From the NCBI RefSeq assembly GCF_004564275.1, contig NZ_SPDV01000017.1, positions 1 through 64,000 on the forward strand: DNA of 64,000 bases, written 5' to 3'. The stretch comes from Sphingomonas parva (ex Maeng et al. 2020). Lineage in GTDB: Bacteria > Pseudomonadota > Alphaproteobacteria > Sphingomonadales > Sphingomonadaceae. A model generated the notes under the pieces. The model ran no database searches. It was given only the letters and a program-made list of their open reading frames with translations, and was not told the origin of the DNA. Shown here piece by piece: positions 1 through 9,443 of this stretch (position 1 is its first letter; every line of letters begins with the position of its first letter). Made by a program: the position numbers and the translations under genes.

Positions 1-617
<617 letters not shown>

Positions 618-828
618 TGAAAACTCCTTGGCGCGTCTTCTCCCCCCGCTCGTGTTGCACCGGCCCCCCGACCGGCAATCGGTTTCGGCGCCGTACATAG
701 CAGAGGATGTGGCTTTGGCTGCTCAAAAATTCGTGTTGCGCCGCCGAACCTTAAGCGGGGATTGCCACAGGACGTAAAAGCCGACTAAGCGGCCCGCCTG
801 TGCGGCGGCGAGGACGAATCCCGGCAAC

Positions 829-1197
829 ATGGCGACAAGGGAGGACGTTTCAAGGTTCATCCGGTCGAGCTTTCGCTCGGTCTGGTCGTTCGAGCTGCTC
901 CTCCTGCTGAAGGCCGACCATCGGCGCTGGAGCCATGCCGAGATCGTCGCGGGACTGCGCGGCAGCGATCTGGTGGTCACGCAGAGCGTAGAGAATCTCA
1001 CCGCCGCCGGGTTGGTGGACGTGGATGAGAGCGGTGCGGTCTCATACACCCCGGTCAGCGAGAGGGAGGCCGAGCTGGTCGACGAGGCCGAGCGTTTCTA
1101 TGCCTCCCGCCCGGATCAGGTGCGCCGCATGATCGTCGCCGCCTCCGCGAGTGGCCTTGCCGCCTTCGCGGACGCATTCCGGATCAGGAAGGACTGA
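829..1197 (+). CDS. Small winged-helix-like protein of unknown function
   Basis: 122 residues with no signal peptide or membrane segment. The arrangement SFELLLLLKADHRRWSH, then EIVAGLRGSDLVVTQSVENLTAAGLV, then a short strand VDVDESGAVSYTP looks like a winged helix-turn-helix with a recognition helix near residues 47-60. The C-terminal 40 residues form a probable helix. It starts the run 829-1735 and is followed after 2 bases by a DUF5985-like gene, so the three are probably co-transcribed. DNA binding is inferred from the predicted fold; no family was recognised with certainty. Confidence 0.75.
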   Translation: MATREDVSRFIRSSFRSVWSFELLLLLKADHRRWSHAEIVAGLRGSDLVVTQSVENLTAAGLVDVDESGAVSYTPVSEREAELVDEAERFYASRPDQVRRMIVAASASGLAAFADAFRIRKD

Positions 1198-1199
1198 CG

Positions 1200-1475
1200 A
1201 TGCCGGACATCTTTCCAGCCACGGTCTATCTTCTCTGCTTCGCGACGAGCGCCGCCTGCGCGTGGCTGCTGGGCCGCAGCTACCATCGCAGCGGCGCCCG
1301 CCTGCTGCTGTGGAGCGCGCTCTGCTTCACGTTCCTGGCGGCGAACAATCTGGTGGTCGTCCTCGATCTGCTGGTCATCCCGGACCTCGACCTGCGTCTG
1401 GTCCGTCACGGACTCGCCTTCGCCGGGGTTGCTACGCTCCTGTTCGGATTCATCTGGGATCTGGAGGAAGAATGA
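1200..1475 (+). CDS. DUF5985-type small membrane protein
   Basis: 91 residues with three hydrophobic segments (about residues 2-20, 30-52 and 65-85) separated by short Arg-rich loops, matching my memory of the DUF5985 family of tiny inner-membrane proteins. The ATG follows the upstream stop by 2 bases, and its TGA overlaps the next ATG (ATGA). The product is related in size and topology to the next gene, suggesting a duplicated pair that may act together in the membrane. Function is unknown; the placement beside a sensor kinase hints at a signalling or stress role, but that is inference. Confidence 0.75.
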   Translation: MPDIFPATVYLLCFATSAACAWLLGRSYHRSGARLLLWSALCFTFLAANNLVVVLDLLVIPDLDLRLVRHGLAFAGVATLLFGFIWDLEEE

Positions 1476-1735
1476 CCCTGCTCAATTTCCTGGCCGGGGC
1501 GATCACCTTCGGCTTCCTCCTTGCAGCGCTCTATTTCGCGCGCTTCTGGCGGCGCACCGGGGACCCGCTGTTTCGCTCCTTCGCCGCCGCCTTCGGCCTC
1601 CTCGGCCTCGGCCAGGCCCTGCTCGCCCTCGCCAACGTGCCGGTGGAGGAGCGCAGCTGGATCTATCTGATCCGTCTTCTGGCCTTCGCCCTGATCATTG
1701 CCGCGATCGTCCGGAAGAACCGGCCGCAGGGCTGA
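1472..1735 (+). CDS. DUF5985-type small membrane protein, second copy
   Basis: 87 residues. The ATG at 1472 overlaps the stop of the preceding gene by 4 bases, which points to translational coupling. It has three hydrophobic stretches (MTLLNFLAGAITFGFLLAAL, then FAAAFGLLGLGQALLALA, then WIYLIRLLAFALIIAAIV) and a short basic C-terminus (RKNRPQG). It resembles the gene before it in length and topology. Membrane location is clear; function is unknown. Confidence 0.75.
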   Translation: MTLLNFLAGAITFGFLLAALYFARFWRRTGDPLFRSFAAAFGLLGLGQALLALANVPVEERSWIYLIRLLAFALIIAAIVRKNRPQG

Positions 1736-2080
1736 CCGATCGCCCGGCGCTGGCTGCCCGTCCGAGCACGAATTCCTCGACACCCGTGATCCGGCGGGAC
1801 CGTCCGGTAAAGTCCGGGTGGGTCCGGTTGATTGAAGTTCGTTCCGTATGGACTTGCGTCGCGCGGAGAGTCACCTTCGCGCGGTAAGTTCTGACTCGAA
1901 GGCGAGTCGGGCGCGACATGATTTCGTTCGAAAACCTATTCGATGGATCGGCCGGGGGGCATGGAAATCGGCAGACGAAGCACTTCCCTGTGAAGTGATC
2001 GATCGACGCGCAAGGCCGTCCGTCCTCTTGTCCACTTACTGACTGTCGGCATTCAGCAGACCAGATTCGAGGAGAAGGAC
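1736..2080. other. Intergenic region upstream of the first giant protein
   Basis: 345 bases without a convincing gene. It contains a run of GTCCGG-type repeats near 1800-1830 and ends with GGAGAAGG just before the GTG at 2081, a good ribosome binding site. The low-complexity reading frames here lack a start with a ribosome site. The promoter of the giant gene probably lies in this interval, but no clear -35/-10 pair was identified. Confidence 0.5.
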
Positions 2081-5000
2081 GTGGCCAACATTCCCGGGAC
2101 GATTGGGGACGACACGATCAACGGCTCCAACGGCAGCGATACGATCAGCGGCGGCGACGGCAACGACACGATCGACGGCGGCAACGGGAATGACACCATC
2201 GCCGGAGGCGATGGCGACGACGAGATCGACGGCGGCAACGGCAACGACACGGTCGACGGGGGCGACGGCGACGACACGATCGACGGCGGCAATGGGGAGG
2301 ACACGATCGACGGCGGCGAGGGCGACGACGTCCTCTACGGCGGCAACGGCAAGGACGTCCTTCGCGGCGGAGGCGGCAACGACACCCTGCTGGGCGAGAA
2401 CGGTGACGATTCGTTGACCGGAGGCGCCGGCGACGACCTCATCGACGGCAACAACGGCTTCGACACCGCTTATTATTCGGGCTCGATCTCGGAATATACC
2501 TTCGCTTACGCGGCCGGCTATCTCCACATCATGCATCTCGGCGGCGCGGGACAGAACGGCCACGATCGCGTGATCCGCGTCGAGCGGCTCGTGTTCGGCG
2601 ACAGGATCGTCAATCTCGGCGGCGGCAACGACAATGCGCCCGTGGCGGTCGACGATCACGTCTCCATCACCGAGGATGCCGGCACCTACAGCAGCGGCTC
2701 CGCGAGCGTGAAGGACAACGACTTCGATTTCGAAGGCCAGCCGCTCACCGTCACGCCCGGTGTCTTCACCGGCACCTACGGCACGCTGACGCTCAACGCG
2801 AACGGCACCTATAGCTACACGCTGTTCGCATCCGCCCAGGCGCTTGCGCAGGGGCAGAACGTCCAGGACAGCTTCAACTACACGGTCACCGCCGGCACCA
2901 AGAGCGACACGGGCACCCTCGTCTTCCACATTGCGGGCGTCAACGATGCGCCGAACGCCGATCCGGACAATGCGGCGGGCACCGAAAACCAGGTGCTGAC
3001 GATCAACGTGCTCGCCAATGACGACGATGTCGACAATGGCGCGGTGCTGACGGTCACCTCCGCCTCGGTCCCGGCAGGGCAGGGCACCGCCTCGGTGGTC
3101 GGCAACCAGGTGCAGTTCGATCCCGGAAGCGACTTCGACTATCTCGTCGCCGGGGCCACGACGATCGTGACGGTGAGCTACACCATCCAGGACGAGCATG
3201 GCGCGACCTCCTCGTCCTCGATCGCGATCACCGTGACCGGCACCAACGATGCGCCGGTCGCGACCGACGACGCCGCCACGACGACGGAAGACGCCAGCGT
3301 CTCCGGCAACGTGCTCGGCAACGACAGCGACGTCGAGGGCGAGACCATCGTGGTGGCGAACCCGGGCACCTATGTCGGCGCCTACGGCACGCTGACCCTG
3401 GCCGCCGACGGCAGCTTTACCTACGCGCCTGGCGCGGCCGCCCAGGGGCTCGACGACGGCGAGACGGCGAACGACGTGTTCACCTACGTCGCATCGGACG
3501 GCGCCGATACCGACACGGCGACGCTCACCGTCACCGTCACCGGGCTCAACGACGCGCCCGTCGCCAATGACGATGTCGCCGCCACAGACGAGAACACGGC
3601 CGTCTCCGGGAACGTCCTGTCCAACGACACGGACGTCGACGGCGAGCCCCTGACGGTGGCGAATGCGGGCACCTATGTCGGCAGCAACGGGACGCTCGTG
3701 CTGGCAGCCGACGGCAGCTACACCTACACGCCCAACGCAGCGGCCCAGGCGCTCGACGACGGCGAGGTCGCGGCGGATGTCTTCACCTATTTGGTATCGG
3801 ACGGCACGGCTTCGGACGCGGCAACCCTCACCGTGACCCTGGCCGGGGTCAATGACGCGCCGGTGGCGAACGACGACACGGCCTCGACCAGCGAGGATAC
3901 CGGCGTCTCGGGCAATTTGCTTACCAACGACACCGACATCGACGGCGAGGCGCTGACCGTCGCCACGCCGGGCACCTACGTCAGCACCTACGGCACCCTC
4001 GATCTGGCTGCGGACGGGAGCTACATCTACACGCCGGGGGCGGCGGCCCAGGGGCTCGACGTCGGCGAGATCGCGCAAGACGTCTTCATCTACAGCGCTT
4101 CGGATGGGACCGCCTCGGACAGCGCGACGCTCACCGTGACCGTCGCGGGTCTCAACGACGCGCCCGTCGCGAACGACGACGCCGCGTCTACCGACGAGAA
4201 CACCAGCGTGTCTGGCAACGTGCTCGCCAACGACACCGACGTCGACGGCGAAACCCTGACGGTCACCAACCCGGCCACCTACGTCGGCGCCTATGGGACG
4301 CTCGTCCTCGCGGCCGACGGCAGCTACACCTACACGCCGGGCGGCGCCGCCGCGCTGCTCAACGCCGGCCAGTCGGCGGACGACGTGTTCGCCTACACCG
4401 TCTCGGACGGCACAGTCACCGACAGCGCGACGCTGACGATCACGGTCAACGGACTCAGCGGCGCTCCGAACGCCACGGACGACACCGCCGCGACGAACGA
4501 GGATGCCAGCGTGTCGGGCAACGTGCTGGCGAACGATACCGACGCCGAGAACGACCCGCTCACCGTCACCAACCCCGGGAGCTACACCGGCACCCACGGG
4601 ACGCTGACGCTCGCCGCCAACGGCAATTTCACGTTCGTCCCCAACGCCGCGGCAAACGCGCTCGCCGCCGGCGAGACCGCGCAGGACGTGTTCACCTACA
4701 CGGTGTCCGACGGCACCGCCTCGGACAGCGCCAGCCTCACGGTCACCATCAACGGCACCAACGACGCCCCGACGATCGACGCGGCCGGTACCGACGACAG
4801 CGGCGCCGTGACCGAGCTCCCCGACGGCGATCCGGGCGAGAATGTCATCGTCCACAGCGACAGCGGTGCGGTGGCTTTCGACGACCCGGATCTGAGCGAC
4901 ACCCACAGCGCCAGCTTCACGCCGCAGGGCGCCTTCTACCTCGGCACCTTCTCTCTCGATCCGGTGGATCAGCCTGGCGACAGCGTCGGCTGGAACTTCA

Positions 5001-7267
5001 GCGTCTCCGACGCTGCGCTCGAAGGGCTCAGCGAGGGCGAGCTTCGCATCCAGACCTATTCCGTCCAAGTCAATGACGGCCACGGTGGCACCGCGACCCA
5101 GAACGTCACCATCACGATCACCGGCGCAGGGGTGGGCGCCGGTCCGCAGAGCGTCTGGTATATCGACAACAGCGCCGTCGGAAGCACCAACGTCGGCACC
5201 GAGGCGAATCCGTTCACCTCGATCGCAGCGTTCAACGCCGCGCAGGGCAGCGTTGGCGGACCCCAGGCCGGGCATACCGTCTACCTGCTCGCGGGCAGCG
5301 GCACCGGCATCTACGCCGAGAGCGACGGCATCAACCTGCTCAACAACCAGATCCTGGTCGGAGTCGCCAATGGCGCGGTTCGGCCGACGATCGAAACGAC
5401 GGCGGGCGACGGCATCAACGTCGCGCAGGGCAACAACATCTCCGGCCTGGACATCGGCAATACCAGCGGGGCCGACATTGCGGACAGCGGCGGAACGGTC
5501 GGGACCCTCACCATCTCCGACGTCGGCAGCTCCGGCACCGGGCAGATCATCGACGTCGATCAGGGCGGTACGCTCAACGTCACGCTGAACAGCGCGCAAT
5601 CGCTCGCCTCGAGCGGCGGCGCCATCGACCTCAACGGCGTGGGCGGCAGCTTCACCGTCTCGGGAGCGACGACGATCGCCGGGGCCGCAGGCGGCGGCAT
5701 CGACGTCACCGGATCCTCGCTGGCCGTCTCGCTCGCCGGCGGGAGCAGCATCGCCAGCGGCAGCAGTACGGCGGTGAATTTCGTCGGCAACAGCGGCTCG
5801 CTCGCTCTGGCCGGCGGCCTTGACATCATGACGACCAGCGGCGCCGGGCTCAACGCGAGCGGCGGCGGCAGCCTGACGGTCACAGGCGCCGGCAGCAATA
5901 TCGTCTCGACCACCGGCACCGCGGTGGCAATCAGCGGTACGACCATCGGCGCGGCCGGGGTCACGCTGGAGAGCGTCTCGACGACCGGAGCGGCGAACGG
6001 CATCGTCCTCGCCAACACCGGCACCGGCGGCTTCGCCGTCACCGGCACCGGCGCCGCGGGCTCGGGCGGCGCGATCAGCGGCAGCACCGGCGTGGGTGTC
6101 AGCCTCACGAACGTGAGCGCGATCAGCTTTACCGACTTTGCGATCTCCGGCGGCGGCGACGACGGGCTTCGCGGCAACAATGTGAACGGCCTCACGCTGC
6201 TGCGCACCTCGGTGACCAACAACGGCAATGCCTCCGGCGAACGCGGCCTGGATCTGATCGGGCTTACCGGCATCGTCGGGATCACAGCATCGACCTTCAC
6301 GGGCAATGCTGCGGATCAGATCATCGTCACCAACACGTCGGGCACGCTCGACCTGACGATGACTGGCTCGACCGTCGGCAACGCCTTGGGATCGACCGCC
6401 AACGACGGCTTCCACATCGATGCGAACGGCACGTCCCTGGTCCGCGCCAGCGTCACCGGATCGACCTTCGTCAACAACCGGGGCGACCATTTCCAGCTGG
6501 CGACGAGCTCGGCCGCGACCTCGACCAGCCACATCACGTTCAACGACAACAGTCTGACGACGACCAGCGCTGCCGTTGCCGGCGGCGGCATCGCCATTGC
6601 CAGCGCGGGCGGCGCCGATCTGTTCTACGAGATCGGGAACAACAGCATCCAGGGCGCGCGCAGCAGCGCGATAACCACCGGAATGCTCTCCTCGACGGCC
6701 GCCGGGGAGGTTCACGGCGCGATCGTCGGCAATACCATCGGCACCTCGGGCGTCGTGGGCTCGGGCTCGCAGACGGGAAGCGGGATCAACGTCTCGACCG
6801 CAGGCGCCGGTGCGATGACGGTGCAGATCGAGGACAACGACATCTTCGAGTTCAGCTCGCTCGGCATCAGCGTTCTCGCCCGCGACAGCACGACGATCAA
6901 CGCGACGGTGGCGGAGAATTTCGTCCGCCAGCCAGGCACGTTCGCCACCAGCTCGATCCGTGTCGATTCAGGCGCGGGCTCGGCCGACACGGCTCAGGTC
7001 TGGCTCGAGCTCAATGGCAACGACACCGACACTGCTTTGCCTGCGGACATCCGCGTCCGGACGTTTGGCGCATCGGACATCCTGATGCCCGGCTATTCGG
7101 GTGGTGCCAGCGACACCGTCGCTGTCGACGCATTCCTGACGGGCAAGAATCCGGATGGCGGCGACGTCTCGGTCGTCTGGTCCCTCGATCCGGGATCGTT
7201 CTTCCTCGACACGCCGGGGAGTGTTCCAGTGCCTCTGCCGACGGCTCCGGACGCGCCGCTGGGCTGA
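2081..7267 (+). CDS. Giant secreted repeat protein: N-terminal RTX, Ig-like repeats, beta-helix
   Basis: 1728 residues from a GTG at 2081 (ribosome site GGAGAAGG). Order: 14 RTX nonapeptides of GGxGxDxID type (residues 6-131); a linker with FDTAYYSGSISEYTF and GHDRVIRVERLVFGD; eight Ig/cadherin-like (VCBS-type) units each starting near NDAPV (about residues 183-1020), five of them exactly 101 residues long; then from about residue 1024 (SVWYIDNSAVGST) a Gly/Thr/Ser-rich right-handed beta-helix region to about 1650. The tail ends in a Pro-rich stretch. There is no Sec signal. Calcium-binding RTX repeats normally sit near the C-terminus of type I secretion substrates; here they are at the N-terminus and no C-terminal secretion module is visible, so the export route is unclear. 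The likely role is an extracellular adhesin or surface-layer-like protein. It shares the YxD...GT...PF.SI beta-helix entry motif with the giant gene at 9444. No transporter gene lies nearby. Confidence 0.9.
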   Translation: MANIPGTIGDDTINGSNGSDTISGGDGNDTIDGGNGNDTIAGGDGDDEIDGGNGNDTVDGGDGDDTIDGGNGEDTIDGGEGDDVLYGGNGKDVLRGGGGNDTLLGENGDDSLTGGAGDDLIDGNNGFDTAYYSGSISEYTFAYAAGYLHIMHLGGAGQNGHDRVIRVERLVFGDRIVNLGGGNDNAPVAVDDHVSITEDAGTYSSGSASVKDNDFDFEGQPLTVTPGVFTGTYGTLTLNANGTYSYTLFASAQALAQGQNVQDSFNYTVTAGTKSDTGTLVFHIAGVNDAPNADPDNAAGTENQVLTINVLANDDDVDNGAVLTVTSASVPAGQGTASVVGNQVQFDPGSDFDYLVAGATTIVTVSYTIQDEHGATSSSSIAITVTGTNDAPVATDDAATTTEDASVSGNVLGNDSDVEGETIVVANPGTYVGAYGTLTLAADGSFTYAPGAAAQGLDDGETANDVFTYVASDGADTDTATLTVTVTGLNDAPVANDDVAATDENTAVSGNVLSNDTDVDGEPLTVANAGTYVGSNGTLVLAADGSYTYTPNAAAQALDDGEVAADVFTYLVSDGTASDAATLTVTLAGVNDAPVANDDTASTSEDTGVSGNLLTNDTDIDGEALTVATPGTYVSTYGTLDLAADGSYIYTPGAAAQGLDVGEIAQDVFIYSASDGTASDSATLTVTVAGLNDAPVANDDAASTDENTSVSGNVLANDTDVDGETLTVTNPATYVGAYGTLVLAADGSYTYTPGGAAALLNAGQSADDVFAYTVSDGTVTDSATLTITVNGLSGAPNATDDTAATNEDASVSGNVLANDTDAENDPLTVTNPGSYTGTHGTLTLAANGNFTFVPNAAANALAAGETAQDVFTYTVSDGTASDSASLTVTINGTNDAPTIDAAGTDDSGAVTELPDGDPGENVIVHSDSGAVAFDDPDLSDTHSASFTPQGAFYLGTFSLDPVDQPGDSVGWNFSVSDAALEGLSEGELRIQTYSVQVNDGHGGTATQNVTITITGAGVGAGPQSVWYIDNSAVGSTNVGTEANPFTSIAAFNAAQGSVGGPQAGHTVYLLAGSGTGIYAESDGINLLNNQILVGVANGAVRPTIETTAGDGINVAQGNNISGLDIGNTSGADIADSGGTVGTLTISDVGSSGTGQIIDVDQGGTLNVTLNSAQSLASSGGAIDLNGVGGSFTVSGATTIAGAAGGGIDVTGSSLAVSLAGGSSIASGSSTAVNFVGNSGSLALAGGLDIMTTSGAGLNASGGGSLTVTGAGSNIVSTTGTAVAISGTTIGAAGVTLESVSTTGAANGIVLANTGTGGFAVTGTGAAGSGGAISGSTGVGVSLTNVSAISFTDFAISGGGDDGLRGNNVNGLTLLRTSVTNNGNASGERGLDLIGLTGIVGITASTFTGNAADQIIVTNTSGTLDLTMTGSTVGNALGSTANDGFHIDANGTSLVRASVTGSTFVNNRGDHFQLATSSAATSTSHITFNDNSLTTTSAAVAGGGIAIASAGGADLFYEIGNNSIQGARSSAITTGMLSSTAAGEVHGAIVGNTIGTSGVVGSGSQTGSGINVSTAGAGAMTVQIEDNDIFEFSSLGISVLARDSTTINATVAENFVRQPGTFATSSIRVDSGAGSADTAQVWLELNGNDTDTALPADIRVRTFGASDILMPGYSGGASDTVAVDAFLTGKNPDGGDVSVVWSLDPGSFFLDTPGSVPVPLPTAPDAPLG
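2096..2473 (+). repeat. RTX nonapeptide-coding array (14 units of 27 bases)
   Basis: Fourteen consecutive 9-residue units of the form GG-x-G-(N/D)-D-(T/x)-(I/V)-D, residues 6-131 of the giant protein. These are calcium-binding beta-roll repeats. The array is perfectly in register with no spacer. Confidence 0.9.
3245..4759 (+). repeat. Five 303-base tandem units coding Ig/cadherin-like domains
   Basis: The NDAPV-like domain starts recur at 3245, 3548, 3851, 4154 and 4457, with the next start at 4760, so the spacing is exactly 303 bases (101 residues). Each unit carries a SGNVL-NDTD motif, a YGTL-AADGS-YTYTP strand pair and a DVFTY-SDGT-DSATLTVTV ending. Units are similar but not identical, consistent with duplication followed by divergence or domain shuffling. 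Confidence 0.85.
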
Positions 7268-7582
7268 CGCGCGGTCCGGCGAGGAACGCCGATCGGGCGG
7301 ACGCCGCGCTCCTCAGGGCGCCGTCCGCCCGCAAATTTGCGGGGCGGGTCCCATGGCCCGATCCGGCTCTGCCGGAGCCTTTGTTGTGCGTGTCTCACAA
7401 TAATAACATATCGCCTTACAAGTTACATGTTGAAGGGAATAAATACAATCTTTACCGGGATTTGACGGAGGGCTGGCCCGGCAGCCTCTTTCAAGCAAAT
7501 TGTGCCTCAACGTAACTTTGAAAGGGACTTGCTTCTACGCTCATATCTGATACGTTTTTTGGCAGCATGGGGGTATCACAGC
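7268..7582. other. Intergenic region before the tail-collar genes
   Basis: 315 bases. The left part holds a GC-rich hairpin (7295-7330) and the palindrome GCAAATTTGC (7331-7340). The middle (about 7396-7460) is markedly AT-rich for this window and is the likely promoter area of the three tail-collar genes. No gene is supported; an in-frame upstream ATG at 7502 exists but the homologous part of the protein starts at 7583. Confidence 0.5.
7295..7330 (+). terminator. Hairpin downstream of the giant gene
   Basis: GGGCGGACG at 7295-7303 pairs with CGTCCGCCC at 7322-7330 around an 18-base loop, 28 bases after the stop. There is no clear T-run, so it may be a weak or factor-dependent terminator. 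Confidence 0.4.
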
Positions 7583-8080
7583 ATGGCCGAGCCATTTCTG
7601 TCGGAATTGAGGTTGTTTTCCTTCAATTTCCCACCCAAGGGCTGGGCGTTCTGCAACGGCCAGTTCCTGCCGATCAACCAGAACCAGGCGCTCTTCGCGC
7701 TCCTCGGCACGACCTACGGCGGCAACGGCCAGACCACTTTCGCTCTGCCCAATCTTCAGGGCCGGGTGCCGATCCACGAAGGGGACGGGCACACGCTGGG
7801 AGAGGCGGCGGGCTCCTCTTCCGTCACGCTCACCCAGCAGCAGATGCCGGAGCACCTGCATTTCGAGCAGGCATCAAGCGACAACGGCAGCACACCGCTG
7901 CCCGGCAACAACGTTCTGGCGGCGAGCAACAACACCTATACGGGTGCGGCTGCCCTCACGCCGCTGCTGCCCGGATCGGTCGGCAATTTCGGCGGCAGCC
8001 AGCCCCACAACAACATGATGCCCTATCTGGTCCTCAACTGGTGCATCGCGCTCCAGGGCATCTTCCCCTCGCAAAACTGA
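7583..8080 (+). CDS. Tail-collar (microcystin-dependent-protein type) protein 1
   Basis: 165 residues from the ATG at 7583, chosen because the family begins with MAEPF.(S/A)E(L/I)R.F.FNF.P.GWA. It has the tail-collar signature: GWAFCNGQFLPINQNQALF, then ALLGTTYGGNG-TTFALPNLQGR and a C-terminal GGSQPHNNMMPYL-LNWCIALQGIFP. The domain occurs in phage short tail fibres and in bacterial Mdp-like proteins of unknown function. No other phage structural gene is present. It is the first of three paralogues separated by 12 and 10 bases, certainly co-transcribed, and sits between two giant secreted proteins, which suggests a shared extracellular role. Confidence 0.9.
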   Translation: MAEPFLSELRLFSFNFPPKGWAFCNGQFLPINQNQALFALLGTTYGGNGQTTFALPNLQGRVPIHEGDGHTLGEAAGSSSVTLTQQQMPEHLHFEQASSDNGSTPLPGNNVLAASNNTYTGAAALTPLLPGSVGNFGGSQPHNNMMPYLVLNWCIALQGIFPSQN

Positions 8081-8092
8081 GGAGCCAAGCGG

Positions 8093-8611
8093 ATGGCGCA
8101 ACCTTATGTCGGTGAGATCCGCATGTTCGCGGGCAATTTCGCCCCGGTCGGCTGGATGAAGTGCGACGGGCAACTCATCCCGATCTCCGAGAACGAGACC
8201 CTGTTCCAGCTGATCGGGACGACCTATGGCGGCGACGGCCAGGCAACCTTCGCGCTGCCGAACCTGCAGAGCCGCGTGCCGCTGCACATGGGAACCGGAC
8301 CCGACGGCGTTGCCTATCCGATCAGCCAGCAGGCAGGCACGGAATCGGTGACCCTCACCGCGCAGCAGATTCCGGTTCACAACCACGCCCTGCTCGTCTC
8401 GACCGATTCCGCTGGCGAGCTCTCGCCCGACGGGAGCCTCCCCGGCAATTCCATCTCGGTCGACCTTTACCGCCAGGGGGCGCCGGTGACGGCAATGAGT
8501 CCGCAGGCGATCACGCCGGTGGGCGGCAGTCAGCCGCACGAGAACTGTCAGCCCTTCCTTTGCGTGAACTACATCATCTCACTGTTCGGCATTTTCCCGA
8601 GCCAAACCTGA
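8093..8611 (+). CDS. Tail-collar (microcystin-dependent-protein type) protein 2
   Basis: 172 residues, with a ribosome site GAGGAG before the ATG. It has the same order as its neighbours: MAQPYVGEIRMF.GNFAPVGWM, KCDGQLIPISENETLF, TTYGGDG-ATFALPNLQSRVPLH, a variable middle, and GGSQPHENCQPFL-VNYIISLFGIFP at the end. The middle third (about residues 75-140) differs most from the sister proteins and would be the distal, target-contacting part if these assemble like short tail-fibre tips. Two cysteines occur in the last third. Function is not established. Confidence 0.9.
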   Translation: MAQPYVGEIRMFAGNFAPVGWMKCDGQLIPISENETLFQLIGTTYGGDGQATFALPNLQSRVPLHMGTGPDGVAYPISQQAGTESVTLTAQQIPVHNHALLVSTDSAGELSPDGSLPGNSISVDLYRQGAPVTAMSPQAITPVGGSQPHENCQPFLCVNYIISLFGIFPSQT

Positions 8612-8621
8612 GGAGCGCCTC

Positions 8622-9149
8622 GTGGCCGATCCATTCGTCGCCGAAATCCGGGTCTTCCCGTTCACCTTTGCGCCCAAGGCCTGGGCGTTCTGCGATGGGC
8701 AGATACTGCCGATCTCGCAGAACACGGCGCTCTTCTCGCTGCTCGGCACCACGTACGGCGGTGACGGCAAGTCGACCTTCGCCTTGCCCAATCTCCAGGG
8801 CAGCGCTGCCATGCACCCGGGGCAGGGGCAGGGACTTTCCCTGCGCGACCTCGGCGAGACCGGCGGCAGCGAGACGGTGACCCTGCTGGTCAGTGAAATG
8901 CCGCTTCACACGCACACGCTGCTGGCCGCCAACCAGGAGGATGACGGCAACCAGCAGGTCGGTGACAATCTTCGCGTGCTCGCAAAGTCCGGTAACGGTC
9001 AGGCTTACGGGCCCCCAAATAATCTCGTCACCATGGCGCCAGAGGCGCTTGCACCCGCGGGCGGCAGCCTGCCGCACAACAACATGCAGCCCTATCTCAC
9101 GCTCAACTTCTGCATCGCACTGCAAGGCGTATTCCCGCCCCGCAACTGA
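8622..9149 (+). CDS. Tail-collar (microcystin-dependent-protein type) protein 3
   Basis: 175 residues from a GTG at 8622 preceded by GAGGAG. Motifs: MADPFVAEIRVF.FTFAPKAWAFCDGQILPISQNTALF, LLGTTYGGDGKSTFALPNLQG, VSEMPLHTHTLLAANQ and GGSLPHNNMQPYLTLNFCIALQGVFPP. The His-containing strand (PxHxH) is shared with protein 2 and with phage collar domains, where such histidines can bind metal at the trimer axis; whether this occurs here is inference. It is closer to protein 1 than to protein 2 in its ends. It completes the three-gene run. Confidence 0.9.
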   Translation: MADPFVAEIRVFPFTFAPKAWAFCDGQILPISQNTALFSLLGTTYGGDGKSTFALPNLQGSAAMHPGQGQGLSLRDLGETGGSETVTLLVSEMPLHTHTLLAANQEDDGNQQVGDNLRVLAKSGNGQAYGPPNNLVTMAPEALAPAGGSLPHNNMQPYLTLNFCIALQGVFPPRN

Positions 9150-9443
9150 CGATCGGCCTGAATCGCGCTGCGGTTGCGGCAAGATCACAGGAGCCGGACC
9201 GATGTTCCGGCCCGGGGCGCTGTGCAGGTTTTACTTAAAAACTATTTATTGCCGTCGCGCGGCGCGCGGTGGCTTTGTCCGTCCTTGTCCTGATCCAGGT
9301 CAAGGGCGGCCCGCCAAGTAGTTAACAAATTGTTGATTTCGACTCGCCGGGACTCGGTTTCTGTGTCATTCCGGAGAGGCGAGGGGGACCCGTGCGCAGG
9401 CTTGCGCATGCCCGCAGATGATCTCTGCTCTGGGGGAAAGAAG
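9150..9443. other. Leader region of the second giant gene
   Basis: 294 bases with AT-rich patches (about 9230-9250 and 9320-9345). AACAA-A-TTGTT at 9324-9334 is an 11-base palindrome inside a TTAAC-containing stretch that could be an operator. GGGGGAAAGAAG precedes the ATG at 9444. An earlier in-frame ATG at 9330 lacks a ribosome site and would add a basic, non-homologous stretch. Confidence 0.4.

Noticed and set aside
1848-2042. Small gene before the first giant protein
   Set aside because: No ribosome site, no recognisable features and atypical residue composition; probably promoter DNA.
2036-6715. A 1559-codon open frame antisense to the first giant gene
   Set aside because: It mirrors the GAC/GGC/ACC-rich repeats of the sense gene, has low-complexity Arg/Val/Asp composition and no ribosome site. 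Similar long antisense frames lie opposite the second giant gene (for example 9366-11408 and 14082-17969) and opposite the M16 gene.
7502-7582. Longer N-terminus for the first tail-collar protein
   Set aside because: The extra 27 residues have no counterpart in the two paralogues, and the family starts at MAEPF.
7583-9149. Prophage remnant
   Set aside because: Only tail-collar-domain genes are present; there is no integrase, capsid, terminase or other tail gene, and the neighbours are giant secreted proteins.
9330-9443. Earlier start for the second giant protein
   Set aside because: No ribosome site lies before the ATG at 9330, and the added residues are basic and not domain-like; the ATG at 9444 has GGGGGAAAG.
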